In this document: piece after piece, positions 21,534 to 31,345 of the stretch
Position numbering within the stretch: position 1 is the stretch's first letter
Layout: each line of letters opens with the position of its first letter
Assembly (NCBI RefSeq): GCF_947179515.1
Contig: NC_067473.1
Span: forward strand, 131,314,301 to 131,378,300
Length of the DNA: 64,000 nt
Source of the DNA: Apodemus sylvaticus
Taxonomy: Eukaryota; Chordata; Mammalia; Rodentia; Muridae
Reading direction: 5' to 3'
Notes under the pieces: model-generated
Told to the model about the DNA's origin: nothing
The model's database searches: none
What the model saw: the letters and a program-made list of their open reading frames with translations, nothing else
Translations under genes and position numbers: made by a program

Positions 21534-21654
21534 GAACAAAAACCTTTACAGAGTACCCCACACATGTGTGCACACACACACACACATACAAACACGTGCA
21601 CACCTCTGTATGTTCCTTAGATATATTGTTTCCCCCATAAAACGACTTCACGAA

Positions 21655-21765
21655 GAATTGGTAGGTGCTGTTTTGAGGCCCCATTTCATTCATGAAGAAA
21701 CTGAGGTTCAGAGTATCATAGTAAGCTGCCCAATGGAGCCAAGCTTCTCAGAGGTAGAACTGAGC
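21655..21765 (-). mobile_element. MIR SINE remnant, antisense
   Basis: 'aattggtaggtgctgttttg', 'gaagaaactgaggttcagag' and 'agctgcccaatggagccaag' follow the reverse-complement MIR core. Confidence 0.7.
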
Positions 21766-22375
21766 AACTTCTAGTAAGCATACAGCTGAGCTCCACGGTC
21801 TTGCCCAGAGCCAGAAGGGTGGGGGCGGGGGATTTCTGTGGAAGCCAAATTCAGGAAAGGCTTCCTGGGGGGCGATGCCTTTGAACTGCGTAAAGAAATG
21901 TCTTGTAAGAGTAGGAGTGTCAACATTCCCAGCAGAATTCTGACACTAGAGGAAAAAGAGGGTCTTGGCAGCCCCTGGCAGGGAGAGAAGGAAGCCCAGG
22001 AGAGATGACTAATTTAAAGTTGTGGGGGGATCCACTTCCGTTCCATTGCTGACTGGACTCTCAGAGCCTACAGAGTGGGAGGGGAAACAAGCAGCAGAGG
22101 AAACAGGCTAAGATGCCGGGCGTGGTATAAGCCTGCTTGTTCGGGCTCCCAGGGGTCCATCTGGTCTATCTGTGTGCCCAAGGTCACTCATCTGGGAGAA
22201 GCGAGGCCAAGCCGGGAACCCGTGCTGGCCTGACTGCACGCCTGTCTTACTTGTTGAGGAAATCGGACTTCCTGTGAGGCCTGGTAGATAAAACACACAC
22301 TTTTCTCTGCTCCTTCCTGAGAACCGCTGGCACGAGCACAAAGGACTGGAAAACAAAGTGATAAATAAGTCTGCC
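21766..22375. other. Unassigned, apparently single-copy DNA
   Basis: About 0.6 kb leading into a CpG cluster. It contains the G-rich 'agggtgggggcgggggattt' at about 21815. Confidence 0.45.
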
Positions 22376-22500
22376 ACGAGCGAGGGAGGAGGAAAACGCG
22401 CAGGCAGTGGAGATGGCGCGCTCGTGTATGAATGCGTGCAGAGACCTGTCTACGAGCTCCCACGAGGCCGAGAAGCAGGTGGAAGAGCGCTAGAGCGGCG
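22376..22500. promoter_or_regulatory. Short CpG cluster, possible regulatory element
   Basis: I count 14 CpG dinucleotides in 125 bp, including 'aaaacgcgcagg', 'gatggcgcgctcgtg' and 'agcgctagagcggcgg'. The surrounding kilobases have few. It is too short for a classical CpG island and no repeat explains it. It could be a small unmethylated regulatory site or first-exon area. Confidence 0.4.
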
Positions 22501-22652
22501 GAAGTCATGCTCAACCTAAGGGAAGAGACAGCTGAAGAAAAGTTAGCTGTGTCCCCCAAAGCCTCTAAAGGCATCAAGATTCGAGGTGCAAGCAGCGCTT
22601 GAGAGCGTGCTGGGTCGAGCCAAAGGAGCGTTGGTTTAGTAAGAACCTAGTG
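22501..22652. other. Unassigned DNA
   Basis: No feature was recognised between the CpG cluster and the B1. Confidence 0.4.
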
Positions 22653-22795
22653 GCCGCCAGGCATGGTGGTACTCACCTTTAATCCTAGAGCTTGGGAAGC
22701 AGAGGCAGGTGGATCTCTGTGAGTTGGAGGCTAGTCTAGTCTGCAGGGTAAGTTCCGGGCAGGACTACAGAGTAAGGCCTCGTTCCTGTCACAGG
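22653..22795 (+). mobile_element. B1 SINE
   Basis: 'caggcatggtggtactcacc', 'gcagaggcaggtggatctct' and 'tctgcagggtaagttccggg' give a near-complete but diverged B1. Confidence 0.92.
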
Positions 22796-22849
22796 CTTGT
22801 AATACCTGCACGGAGAAGGTGGGAGGAATAATCCTTGTCTCTAAAGAGT

Positions 22850-23042
22850 GGGCCAGGCGAGGTGGCTCCGTGGGTGAAGGCACCTGCTGTCAAGTCTGAC
22901 GACCTGAATTCACTGAGTTCAATCCTCGGGACCGGCCCAGTGAAAGAAGAGAACCAATTCCCATGGACTGTTTCCACACCACGGCATGTGCATGCCCCAA
23001 CCCTCAACACATACAATTAAATAAAGAAATACTTTTTTACAA
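22850..23042 (+). mobile_element. tRNA-derived SINE (B2/B3/B4 superfamily)
   Basis: 'gccaggcgaggtggctccgt', 'gaaggcacctgctgtcaagt', 'ttcaatcctcgggaccggcc' and an AATTAAATAAA tail are present. The exact family is uncertain. Confidence 0.8.
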
Positions 23043-23839
23043 GGTGGATGGTATCTGAGAGAGGACACTTGAGGTTGTCCTGCAGCCCACCCCCCCAACA
23101 CATATCTTCATTAATATACACAGAGAATCCCTTTCCTTTCTAGTCTAGAGATTTACCTTGTAGCAAAGCACAGACACAGAAGATCTGGACTGGGTGGCTA
23201 GGGACATACAGAAGGTTGAGGCTCACCCAGCTAAATCTAAAATGGGAGGAGGAGTGTGTTAAAGAGAGACACAGGATTCTACAGGGTGAGGGGCATCCCC
23301 AAAGCAGGCTTGTTTCTAGGGTGACCATTGGTCCTAGTATAGATGGGATAGACAGATTTCAGAACTAAACCCAGAAGCATTCTGGGAAATCAGCAATGTA
23401 AAAAGGGAAACACCCTTCTGACATCCTCTTAAGACCCGAAGATTCTTTCCTAGAAAAAGCCACCAAGGCATGCAAGAAGTCCTGCAGAATAAGGAAAGAA
23501 ATGTCCTTGAGATGACAGAGTACCCATCTGACAACCAAATAGCCTATCACCATGTCCTACGCCATAATCCTCCACTCAGAAGCTCCGTCGCAGGACAAAC
23601 TCAGTGGCCAGAACTATGGGCTGTCTGACCACAGAGGGCATCAGAAGTCCCCTTCTGTGCTGTGGCCAAGCACCTGAAGTCAGCACCAGGTAGGTAAGAC
23701 ACCCTAGGGATGCCCGGAAATGCCCAGGGGAGGCTTCTGGATGTGTGCATCACTGCATGAGCATTAAGTGTCAAGACGGCCAGGGAACAAGGCTGGGAGC
23801 CAGGGAGCCTGTCTGGCACGCTGCCCAGAGGAGCTGGTG
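23043..23839. other. Unassigned, apparently single-copy DNA
   Basis: About 0.8 kb. Short frames occur on both strands without domains. Confidence 0.45.
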
Positions 23840-24332
23840 TTTGGAAACAACCCAAACACCCATCACGATGACAGTGATGAACAGATGGTGCCTATCCATA
23901 CAGCAGAGTAAAGAAACAAAGCGCTGATTCAACAAGGATGGAGGTCTAGAATATTCTTTGGGGCTGGGGATGTAGCTCAATGGTAGAGCACCTGGGGTTT
24001 CATCCTCAGGAACATACACATTCACACACACACACACACATTCACTCACACACACACACACACACACACACATACATATACACACATACATACACACATA
24101 TATATACATATACATACACACATACATATACACACATACTATACAAATACACACTGTGATGAGAGAAGGGAAATAGACACAAAAAATCACATACTGTATG
24201 ATTCCACTTGGATGAAATACCCAGAATTGATAAATCTTCAGAGACAAAAAAGTAACTTAGCAGGTACCAGGGTCTGCAAATAGTGGCTAAGGGGAAGGGA
24301 GTAACTGCTTAAAGGGGGTTGACCTAGGAGTT
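23840..24332 (+). mobile_element. Ancient L1M LINE 3' UTR, split by a SINE and then cut by an LTR
   Basis: 'gaaacaacccaaacacccat', 'ggtgcctatccatacagcag' and, after a gap, 'catactgtatgattccactt' with 'gagacaaaaaagtaacttag' reproduce the old L1M 3' UTR in order. A SINE head with CA/TACA repeats interrupts it at 23957-24155, and a MaLR LTR follows at 24333. Confidence 0.75.
23957..24155 (+). mobile_element. ID/B4-like SINE head with long CA/TACATA tail
   Basis: 'ggggctggggatgtagctca' and 'atggtagagcacctggggtt' are the ID/B4 tRNA-like head. About 130 bp of CA, TACA and TATA units follow. A minus-strand frame of 158 codons over this area is a repeat artefact. Confidence 0.8.
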
Positions 24333-24638
24333 TGTTGTGGTTTGATGTGAAATGTCCCCCTCCCCCACCACATACACCTGGCTAGTGTGGGGTGGAAATT
24401 CCAGCGGCTATAGACTCTTTGGGAGGCAGGCTATAGGATGAGATTCACCTCTGCACTAGCACAATCTCTCTGCTCCCTGGCCTGTAAAAAATGCACCACA
24501 AGTTTCTCCTGCCACACAGCATAGCCTTCCTCTCCATGGCAGACTGCCCCCTCTGCAAGCAGCAGTCAAAGTACACCTCTTCTCATCCAGGCAGCTTCCT
24601 TTAGACATTTTGTCTCGGTGATGAGAAAGATAACATAA
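24333..24638 (+). mobile_element. MaLR-type LTR
   Basis: Start 'tgttgtggtttgatgtgaaa', middle 'ggctatagactctttgggag', end 'gtctcggtgatgagaaagat' then 'aacata'. These are the rodent MaLR landmarks. The 3' terminus is mutated and no clean target duplication is seen. Confidence 0.7.
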
Positions 24639-24729
24639 GGCTCATAAGTGCTATAGAATCAGGTAGAGCTGATGGGTTCTCAGGTCACAGGTACACAGAT
24701 TTCAGTGAGCTGTATACTTCTTTTGAATG

Positions 24730-24895
24730 ATTAGAGGCAGGTGAGGCGGTCAGCAGGTAATAAATGATGTTTGATTCCCAGAACCACATAAAGGTGAAGA
24801 GAAATCCAGAGAATTATCCTCTGCCCTCCACAGGAACCACAGCATGTGTAAGCCCACACTCACGCATTATACACGTACAACAGTAATACTGTGTT
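24730..24895 (+). mobile_element. Diverged tRNA-derived SINE
   Basis: 'aggcaggtgaggcggtcagc', 'gattcccagaaccacataaa' and 'ctgccctccacaggaaccac' match the B2/B3-superfamily order at low identity. Confidence 0.6.
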
Positions 24896-24954
24896 ATACT
24901 AAACAGTAATGATTGCTATGATTATTAATCTTATTCTTTTTAGCAGGTTAATTA

Positions 24955-25012
24955 TACTGAGGTCAGCCTGGGCTACATGATGAGACAGACTGTCTTGGAG
25001 GATTGTATTGGA
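24955..25012 (+). mobile_element. B1-like fragment
   Basis: 'ctgaggtcagcctgggctac' and 'atgatgagacagactgtctt' are a B1 3'-half remnant. Confidence 0.5.
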
Positions 25013-26102
25013 GGGTTATCTATCTTTTAACTTCAACAAAACGTTTTTTAAAAGCTAACCAAAGAAGACCAGAGAACTGATACAGCAGACTGTCTCGCCC
25101 ATGTAACCGAGGAAAATACAAACAGTAGTGGCTCTGAAGCTCAGCTCCTCTAATCCACTCCACGCAGGCCCTGGTCTCAAGAAGCCCCAGAGAGGAGTGG
25201 GACAGAAGACAAGCTGGCTCCGTGTAGGCTGAGGCTACCCTGTGTCTAGAGATACCCATCCCCAGATCTGCTAGGGAGGAGATCTTTATCTATTGCTAGG
25301 GAGTCTTTGTGGCAATAAGATAAAGTTGAAAACAGATGAATCAGACCCTGGATTAATGGGGGAAACAGAACACTATGAACTGGACGCTGTTTTCTGTTTC
25401 CCCATTTCTGCCCTAAGCAGTCACCAGAGTCTTGGACACCATACTCCAAAGTCACAGTGGGCTCTGTGGGTCCTCTGGCATACACAAACGTCCCGCAAGT
25501 TTCCGGAATGTTCTCATGAGAAATTGCCAATAATCAGATGCCACAGTCTCTGCTTTGTGTAACTGCTTAGATTTGTTTAAGAAACAAAATTAGGAAGGAA
25601 AGGCACTTTTTTTCCCCTCTTGTTAAAGCCTGGGGGAACTGTTGGTATTCCAGCCTGGTCTCCAGAGGCCTCTTTCTGCTCTGGAGTGTGAATACACAGC
25701 ATTCCAGCCAGCCACAGACAGCCTGAGGGCCTGTCACAGCCTCCACCCAGGAATGTACAGACCCCAGCATCCCTCAGAGCCTAGCAGGCCTGCCTGCTCC
25801 ATATGCCTCCCAGGAAACTTCCCATAGTTCCTAGGCTGTGGGACAACCAGTTTTCCTTTTCAACAAAATGTTTTTTCTTCATTGACACTAAGGAATTTTA
25901 TATTTGAAGTCACAAAACAGAAGACACATTTAAGCACAGGGCTGCTAAGATTGGTTGAGAAATTAGAGACCCTGACTACATATCTTTAGAACTTGGCTTT
26001 GGAACCACCAAGGGGATCCCCACAGCACTGTCTGCTAACCCTCCATCTGCACACCCCCCCCCCAATTTTCAATGTATGTATCAAAGTATACTTTTCTGAA
26101 TG
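25013..26102. other. Unassigned, apparently single-copy DNA
   Basis: About 1.1 kb. A pair of opposed 90-codon frames at 25246-25562 has no domain. The AT-rich part at 25860-25960 is repeat-free. Confidence 0.5.
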
Positions 26103-26450
26103 TAAGGAAGTGATTCAGTGCATCAAAGTGATTGCTATGCAAGCGTGAGAACGTGAGTTTGAGTTCCTAGTTCAAATCCACATAAAATCCAGGCATTCCA
26201 CTCAAGCTATTGTGACATCCCATTCCTAAGGGCAGATAGGAAGAGGAAACGGGAGAGTCCTCAGAAGTGCAAAGGTCAACTAGCCTGAGGAACCCTGCAG
26301 AAAAACCCCGTTAAGGATAAGGACCAACACCCAGCCTATCTTGTGACTTTGTAACTTCCACATGTACACACTAGCATGCACCCCTATTCACACATATCAC
26401 ATTCACACATGTCACATGCACACACACACACACACACAAGAGCATAAATC
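26103..26450 (+). mobile_element. B4A SINE
   Basis: The tRNA-like head 'gtgattgctatgcaagcgtg' and 'agttcaaatccacataaaat' is followed by the B1-like part and ends in (CA)n at 26416-26438. This is the tRNA plus B1 composite. Confidence 0.7.
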
Positions 26451-26484
26451 GTCTGAAAATAAAAATGTGCCCTTGAAGTTTCCA

Positions 26485-26640
26485 CTGGTTCTGTTTTGTT
26501 TCGTTTCTGCTTTTTGAGACCAGATCTGCTTAAATATCCTGGGCTGGCTTGGAACTCGCTTTTATAGACCAGATTGCCTTCAGACTTGCAGTGATCCTCC
26601 TGCCTCTGCCTTCTGAGGGCTGGGATTGGAGGATTTCTTC
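26485..26640 (-). mobile_element. B1-related SINE, antisense
   Basis: 'gctttttgagaccagatctg', 'gggctggcttggaactcgct' and 'cctgcctctgccttctgagg' give a diverged reverse-complement B1. Confidence 0.8.
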
Positions 26641-27849
26641 AGTCCATCAGTGTAGGGGAAAGCAGGGTGGGGCCGCCAGTGTGAAGCGCATGGAGGACAG
26701 GATGAAACATGGCGACGGGAAAATCAGGGCTGGAGGAGAGTGCTGAAGCGCGATGCTGTGATCCATGTCTTCCAGGCCAATGAACTCACATTCTTGGAGG
26801 ATGTCATTATTAGACAGAGATCACTTGTGGATCATAGGACAAAATTATTTGCAAGTTATCAATCTTCCAAAAATTAGCACTGCATGTTCCTGAGCCCAGG
26901 CCCAAACACCAAGTAAATAGTAAATCAGATCACAGTGTGGGTCAGCAGGCGTGTGTGACAGAGGAACAGTCAGTCGTTTTTCTGCTTCCTGGGCCATATG
27001 GTCCCTGTTGTCACCGTTCGACTCAACAGCAGATGTACCAGTCCCCATGCACACGAATGGGCGTGGCTCAGCTCCAACAGAATGTTATTGACAAAACATC
27101 CGCATGCAGCCTGTCCCTGAAGCTTCAGATGCCATCAGGCAGGACACTTACAGGATGCTAGGGTAGCATCCAAAGGATGTGAGGTCAGCCTCTGACTATT
27201 TTCAAGTGTTTTCTTAACGTACAAATACGGAGAGCAAGAGGGAAGCCGGCAGAGAGGGACTTTCAAGCCAGAAACCTCTCGTCGTCTCTTGGTTCTTCTG
27301 CACACCTCATCCTACAGGGAGGCAGGCTGAGCAAAGGTACAATAATACAAGGAAGCAGCTCCCGACCCCGTCACTTCCTTCTCAGCATCTCTAGGATGAA
27401 TGAAGAATCTTTGCTCTTTTGCCCCAGAGAGAATACATACTCAAGCAATCAGCAGTCCTCAGCAGGCCAGCAAGCCCCTCTTGACACCAGCTACCTTGTG
27501 ATGGCAAGTCCAGCAGTGGTTTCTTCCAACCAGAACCAGGAGAGTGTGGGGCAGGCCTGAGGGGAAAGGGAAGGCGGCTATCTGACCTCAGAATGCTGGG
27601 AACATTTCCTTTCATTCTGTAGGAATGAAAGACCTTGTTCCTTTCCCCTCTCAAATACAACAATTTCTCTCCAAACCCACCATAGCCATCTCTTAGTGCA
27701 TTACAGCTATGCTGAGAGAGATGTAACTGAATGTTGTCCCTATACGGGACCCTGGCCCTTTAAGCAAGCCGTTGATCATTTCTGGGGCTCGTGGCTGCTT
27801 TGAAAAGCAACCAGACTAAGGGTGTGAATAGAGAATGCTGCTTCTCTGC
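26641..27849. other. Unassigned single-copy DNA with a candidate conserved core
   Basis: About 1.2 kb free of recognised repeats. The portion at about 26760-26935 is AT-rich and contains 'gatgtcattattagacagag' and 'caaaattatttgcaagttat', a texture typical of conserved noncoding elements. No exon was recognised. Confidence 0.4.
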
Positions 27850-28065
27850 AGTTCCTATGTGTTGGATGCTTGGTGTACTTCACCTAATTTCTATAGCCTC
27901 AAAAGCAGACTAGCCAAGATCTCTGAGCCCAACACGAAGTATTCACCACTGAGTCAGGCACAACCTGAGCTCGTGACATTTAGGGATTCACTTAACTGTC
28001 TATCTACCCTTCAAGACAGGTACCTCCATGAAAACCCCAGTTTACAAAAAGGCCTGAGGCTATTA
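27850..28065 (-). mobile_element. Possible MIR remnant, antisense, interrupted
   Basis: 'gtgttggatgcttggtgtac' and, about 150 bp later, 'gacaggtacctccatgaaaa' with 'agtttacaaaaaggcctgag' are the two halves of a reverse-complement MIR, separated by unrelated sequence. Confidence 0.45.
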
Positions 28066-28075
28066 GTGAGGCTGC

Positions 28076-28130
28076 GGGCAGGGAAGGGAAGGGTGGGGCA
28101 GGGCGGTACAGGGCGGGCAGGGTAGCACCT
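28076..28130 (+). other. G-rich patch
   Basis: Repeated GGGCAGGG, GGGAAGGG and GGGCGG units with quadruplex potential. Confidence 0.6.
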
Positions 28131-28394
28131 CATGATGAGTAGGAATCCGACTCACTGTGCTACAGAGAGAACACATTTAACTCCCTGCTCGCCTGTCTCC
28201 AAGAGCTTCCAGAACAGCAGGTTCTGAGCAGAACAGCATTTCTGCTCACTCAGGACATGCAAGGAGCAGCCGAGCCAACTGTGTTATTTTCTCAAGTTCC
28301 CTAGCATCCTGGTTTCCCTAGATTGACCTTTCCACCTCCACCCCACAGCAAAGCCCTCCCCCTGCCTTCGTCCCCTATACCCTCCAGCTCAGGT

Positions 28395-28555
28395 TTTCCT
28401 GGGACTGAGGGGAAGGTGAAGGAAGGATAGGAGAGAGGTAGAGAGGTCAGAAGGGGACAGAGCAGGGAGGGAGGGAAGGAAAGTAGGGGAGGGGTGGCAG
28501 GGTTCTGAAGCGGGATGGGGAGGTGGGGGTGAGGGGGTGGGGAGGTGTAGCCCTG
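28395..28555 (+). other. Purine/G-rich tract with quadruplex motif
   Basis: GGGA and GGAA units are frequent. At 28512-28542 there are five G-runs (3, 4, 5, 5 and 4 G) with loops of 1-4 bases, a canonical quadruplex arrangement. Confidence 0.8.
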
Positions 28556-29974
28556 CAGCCGATGCTCTGGACCGCAAGAGACGCTTCATATCCTCCGAAC
28601 CCTTCTACCCTCTGCATGCTTAAGCACACTGATTAAATAAGGCTCCAGCTCTAAACTGAGTGCTTTCCATCATGATCCTGGGGTAAAAGGTCACAGAGGC
28701 GGGAGGGAGGGACACAGGGTTAGACGGATGGGAAGGAGTGGAAAAGGTAGAAGAAAGCCATGGGTGAAGAGGGAGAAGTAAAAGGCAAAAGCGACATCTG
28801 AATTCAGCCGGAGCCCAGATTTCCTTTCCCTGCATTTCCCACAGGTCCGCTACCTGCTCAGAGCACCCTGACTTGCAAGAAGAGTCTGTGAGGATGGGCC
28901 ACAGGGTCACTTAGAAAAGTGCACCCCAACACCCCATGTGCTGTGCACTCTGCTCTCCTGAGCCAGGGTTTTCCTCATTTTGAAAGTGCACCCCTCCACC
29001 TGAACAGGCGATGTTGAGTTTCTAGTGCCCTGTGCGGTGACTAGTGCAGCCAGCTCACACCCAGCCGCACAAGCCTCAAGCAGCACCGATCTAGCCAAGG
29101 CCACTTGGCCAGGAGCCGCTGGTGGAGCTGAGGCTCCCATCTGGCCACAAAGCCCATGCAGCTCTGACTCTCCCCAGACACTGCAAAACCTCTCATCCGC
29201 CAGGGGGACACAGCCATCTGCCTTCCCTTCTGCCGTCGTCGTGATTCCTCAAAGGCTGGCAACGGGCCGCTCACACGGCCTCCCAACACCGAGATCACAG
29301 GGCCACAGCCTAGGCAGCAGCATGTGGCCACGAGCTCCCTTCCGGCCCATGCACAGGGAAGTGAAACAGACAACCCCGTTGTACCCTCTGGAGGAAGGGC
29401 AGCTTCCCTGACCCCTCCCTTCCTGCCCAGGACAGGAGGCTAGAGAGAAGCCAGCTGGGCAGAGCCTGAACTGTAGGGGGAAGGGGGGGAGGGGAGTAGG
29501 GCCTTCAGTCTAAGGAAACACTCTCTCTGGAGGCAGCGAGAGAGCAGCGTGTTGCATCTGTCATCTGTCCCTGAGATACCTCTCAGATCCCCCTACTCCT
29601 GACCTTGCATCTTAGACTCGGGAGCATCCTAGAAGAAGCCTCAGCTGGCAGCAGGGTTCCAGCTGCATTGCATTGCTTCCAGCTGAAAATGCCCCAGCGC
29701 AGAACTGGGCTGGGGCAGCTCCATGCAGAGTACAGGGAAGGTTGCATTGGCCAGGAAGGGTAAGGCCCCTGTGTGTATTCCTGATCCTCCTACTCCTCCC
29801 CAAGCTGCAGCTGAACCCTCTTTCCCAAGTCACCAGAGTGACTCAGGGGAAGAATATCCTAGTGAAGGGCAACCAGCCCTGGGGCTGGGTCCTGTCCCAT
29901 GAGTCTCTTCCTTCCTCTGTGACCAACCTCCTTGGTCCTCAGCTCCTAGGAGGTTTTGCTTGCAGCATATGGTA
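28556..29974. other. Unassigned GC-rich single-copy DNA
   Basis: About 1.4 kb. A CTCF-like ccgccagggggaca is at 29197-29210. A 128-codon plus-strand frame (29025-29411) and a 110-codon minus-strand frame overlap each other, with no domain. The upstream part is rich in purine blocks. Confidence 0.45.
29197..29210 (+). promoter_or_regulatory. Possible CTCF-binding core
   Basis: ccgccagggggaca agrees with the CTCF core pattern CCASYAGRKGGCR at most positions (A to G at position 3, and a weak end). One short motif is weak evidence of binding. Confidence 0.3.
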
Positions 29975-30260
29975 TCTGCCTAGAACATCCATCTTCCACA
30001 TTAGATCTCAGGGAAGTGTCACTTCCTCAGGGACACCTGTCCCAACCCTGTGGTAAGTCAGCTCCCATCTGCCCAGAGCCTCCTGTGGCTTCTCCTCCTA
30101 TAGTTCTTCTCACAGCTATCACCTTTCCTCAGCTCAGCTGTCAACCTTCACTGTCTTCCCAGGAGACCTGACACCAGAGCCATCTCTGTCACCATCTCCC
30201 TGCAGTCCCTAAGCCCAGCAGCACAGTGAGGATCAGGAGCCACGTGGCGAATGAATCAGT
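29975..30260 (+). mobile_element. L2 LINE 3' region remnant
   Basis: 'agggaagtgtcacttcctca', 'gggacacctgtcccaaccct' and 'cctatagttcttctcacagc' follow the L2 ORF end/3' UTR pattern (consensus 'aatgtcacctcctcagagag' and 'cttccctgaccacc'). 'cagcagcacagtgaggatca' and 'ggcgaatgaatcag' fit the terminal part. Confidence 0.65.
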
Positions 30261-30776
30261 AACAGAAAGAGACTCTAGAACAGCACAGGCACGTGAACAG
30301 AAGTGACAAGCCGAACACAGCAGACAGCAAATGTCAAAGCTGAACTTCCGCGGAAGGATCCCAGTGCTGCTGTGCCCTCTGACCTTGAGATCTGCCTCCT
30401 GCCAGGCTAGTTCTGAGAAAATCAAAGGGATGTCATGGCTTGCCATGACCTTCCTCTGTTTCAAGTGGACAGCTCGTTAACTACCTACCTGCTCTGGGCA
30501 AGTCATGCAGGCGCTGAGTCTGGGCTCATAGAGGTCTGCCCCTTTGCAATTTTAAAAATTATCTTGATCTCAGAATGAAGTACAAAGGAACCATGCAATT
30601 AAGACTTTTGGTTATTTTTCCACTGAGAAGTGAGTGGAAAACTCACTCTTTTATTCTTTTTGTGCTGTGACTGTAGCTCTGTTAGCTCAGACAATATGGA
30701 AGGCATGATGAACGGAAGGCTACAGGCGCACCTTTTAAGGACGACAGCTTTCATTCCCTGGCTTTCAAAACTTAGC
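30261..30776. other. Unassigned DNA
   Basis: About 0.5 kb. AT-rich around 30545-30625 ('aattttaaaaattatcttga'). No gene recognised. Confidence 0.4.
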
Positions 30777-30925
30777 AGCCTGCCTGGCAGTGGTGGCGCA
30801 TGCCTTTATATCCCAGCACTTGGGAGGCAGAGGCAGGTGGATTTCTGAGTTCAAGACCATCCTGGTCTACAGAGTGAGTTCCAGGACAGCCAGGGCTACA
30901 CAGAGAAACCCTGGTCTTGGGGGTG
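30777..30925 (+). mobile_element. B1 SINE
   Basis: Near-complete B1: 'ctggcagtggtggcgcatgc', 'aggcagaggcaggtggattt', 'agagtgagttccaggacagc' and 'cacagagaaaccctggtctt'. CpG sites are partly retained. Confidence 0.96.
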
Positions 30926-31221
30926 GGGTGGGACCCTTATCATCCCTACTGTGAGGAAGCCCAAGAGCTTTAAAAGGATGGAGGTGGCAGAGGGGAGAGT
31001 CCATGACCAGTGCTGAGCCTGCAGGTGACAGCCTGCACCAGGGGTCTTCAGTGCTGTCCCACGAAACACTTCTCTGCCTTTCTCCAGCCATCAGACCTGC
31101 AGGTTAGAGAACACTGTGAGTGAACTGGAAACAATACTTTTTAAATCATCCAATTCTTGGGAGGGAAAAAAATGGAAAAGGGACTGGGAAGCAGGAGAAG
31201 ATACCAACATTTTTCAGACTC

Positions 31222-31345
31222 ATAACATTTTGTTTGTTTGAGACAAGGCCTCCTTAGGAAGACAAGGCTGACCTTGAACCTGTAATTCTCTTAGCTTCCT
31301 GAGTGCTGGGATTATAGATGTGTGATACTACGCCCTGGTTAAAAC
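31222..31345 (-). mobile_element. B1-related SINE, antisense
   Basis: 'gtttgtttgagacaaggcct', 'gctgaccttgaacctgtaat' and 'gagtgctgggattatagatg' form a diverged reverse-complement B1/proto-B1. Confidence 0.8.

Noticed and set aside
23957..24010. tRNA-like gene at 'gatgtagctcaatggtagag'
   Set aside because: This is the tRNA-derived head of an ID/B4 SINE, not a functional tRNA.
23771..24247. 158-codon minus-strand frame with Tyr/Cys/Val repeats
   Set aside because: It is the translation of the CA/TACATA array and of L1M sequence.
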